DNA from: Spirochaetes bacterium ADurb.Bin110
GTDB lineage: Bacteria; Spirochaetota; Spirochaetia; Treponematales; Rectinemataceae
Reading direction: 5' to 3'
DNA: 12,672 nucleotides
Assembly (NCBI GenBank): GCA_002070755.1
Contig: MWDY01000248.1
Coordinates: 1 to 12,672 of the forward strand
Of the stretch, positions 12,152-12,672 are shown piece after piece; position 1 is the stretch's first letter; each line of letters opens with the position of its first letter. Position numbers and translations under genes: made by a program. The notes under the pieces were generated by a model. The model did no database searches and was not told the origin of the DNA. It worked only from the letters and a program-made list of their open reading frames with translations.

Positions 12152-12672
12152 ATGCATTCTTTTTCTTTCTGCCCAAATCCTGAATGTCCAAATCATAAGG
12201 CTGCTCCACAAGGCCACTGGTTTGTCAGTCTAGGCTTCTATTCCACCAAATGTTTTGGAAATGTACCTCGTTATCGCTGTAAGAGCTGTGGTCATAGCTT
12301 TTCTTCACAAACATTCAGTTTAGATTACTTTGCCAAGAAAAGGCTCGACTATCGACAAATTGAGCGTCTTGTGTCTTCAAGCATGAGCCAGCGCGCACTC
12401 TCCAGACACTTCAAGGTCTCTTTGGGAACTATCAATAATCGCATCATGAGACTTAGCCACCAAACTCTTGCCATGCATTCTCTCTTACGTCCTCGTGCCT
12501 CTCACAGAGAGCCTGTCTGTATTGATGGCTTTGTCAGTTTTGATCGCTCTCAGTACTTCCCAAATAATATTACCATATCCCTTACTAGCCATAGCCAGTT
12601 CATTCTAAGTCTCAGCCATGCCACATTACGCCGCTCAGGCCGCTGCACCGACAGCCAAAAGCGTAGAAAAAC
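12152..12672 (+). CDS. zinc-ribbon/HTH transposase-like protein (partial, 3' end outside window)
   Basis: An open frame of 173 codons running off the right edge. Residues 7-46 form a zinc ribbon (C7, C12, C43, C46; YRCKSCGHSFS), residues about 75-101 a helix-turn-helix (SMSQRALSRHFKVSLGTINNRI), and VCIDGF (122-127, Asp125) begins what looks like an RNase H-type DDE domain, Asp125 being a candidate first catalytic residue. This order is typical of InsA-like zinc-ribbon transposases (IS1/IS1595-type groups); the exact family cannot be set from the fragment. The start ATG 12152 has GAAGG five bases upstream, and no in-frame start exists between it and the stop at 12128. An alternative ATG at 12136 opens another frame that ends after 15 codons. 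No terminal inverted repeat could be found; the right end is not in the window. Confidence 0.72.
   Translation, partial: MHSFSFCPNPECPNHKAAPQGHWFVSLGFYSTKCFGNVPRYRCKSCGHSFSSQTFSLDYFAKKRLDYRQIERLVSSSMSQRALSRHFKVSLGTINNRIMRLSHQTLAMHSLLRPRASHREPVCIDGFVSFDRSQYFPNNITISLTSHSQFILSLSHATLRRSGRCTDSQKRRK

Noticed and set aside
1..12672. tRNA, rRNA, riboswitch or CRISPR array
   Set aside because: The gaps between genes are all under about 140 bases, and none shows cloverleaf arms, regular repeats or a known aptamer core on either strand by eye.

Overview
The window is a chromosomal segment with a mid-range base composition and tightly packed genes of mostly housekeeping type. It holds the 3' end of murA, fourteen further protein genes (the last cut by the window edge), and no rRNA, tRNA or CRISPR array that I can see. 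Gene content (diderm-type lgt, a CtpA-type protease, a PspA/YbjN pair, a WecG/TagA-like protein after rsmE, glutamine-dependent nadE) and protein style fit a Gram-negative-type bacterium. A spirochaete related to Treponema is my best guess, but that is inference from protein style and not proven.

Layout. Bases 1-157 are the end of murA (+). Bases 247-4054 hold six minus-strand genes. A sigma-54-activator-like AAA+ protein (2912-4054) has a pseudo-receiver domain, an altered GAFTGA loop and no DNA-binding domain. An SDR oxidoreductase (2058-2849) follows, then a three-gene envelope-stress-like cassette: STAS/zinc-ribbon protein (1397-1939), YbjN-like protein (958-1353) and PspA (247-954). The cassette has a good sigma-70-type promoter at 1949-1977, embedded among direct and inverted repeats. 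Bases 4192-7196 hold a minus-strand operon in transcription order ctpA (S41 protease), rsmE (16S rRNA m3U1498 methyltransferase) and a divergent WecG/TagA/CpsF-family protein; rsmE and the last gene overlap by 13 bases.

Bases 7285-10645 hold a plus-strand operon, divergent from ctpA: a four-helix membrane protein of unknown function, lgt (lipoprotein lipidation) and nadE (NAD+ synthesis). Stops and starts overlap (TGATG and ATGA). nadE meets a minus-strand glycerophosphodiester phosphodiesterase gene tail to tail with a 74-base antiparallel coding overlap. Upstream of that, also on the minus strand, is a coiled-coil protein (11465-12019) that aligns without gaps to the middle of the window's PspA. 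Bases 12152-12672 begin a plus-strand zinc-ribbon/HTH transposase-like gene that runs off the end.

The theme is the cell envelope: peptidoglycan precursor synthesis (MurA), membrane protection (PspA), periplasmic proteolysis (CtpA), lipoprotein maturation (Lgt) and phospholipid headgroup salvage (GDPD). The most distinctive points are the STAS-ZnR/YbjN/PspA cassette with a STAS domain lacking its phosphorylatable serine, the PspA-like protein without a membrane-binding helix, and the sigma-54-activator-like protein missing three features it would normally need.
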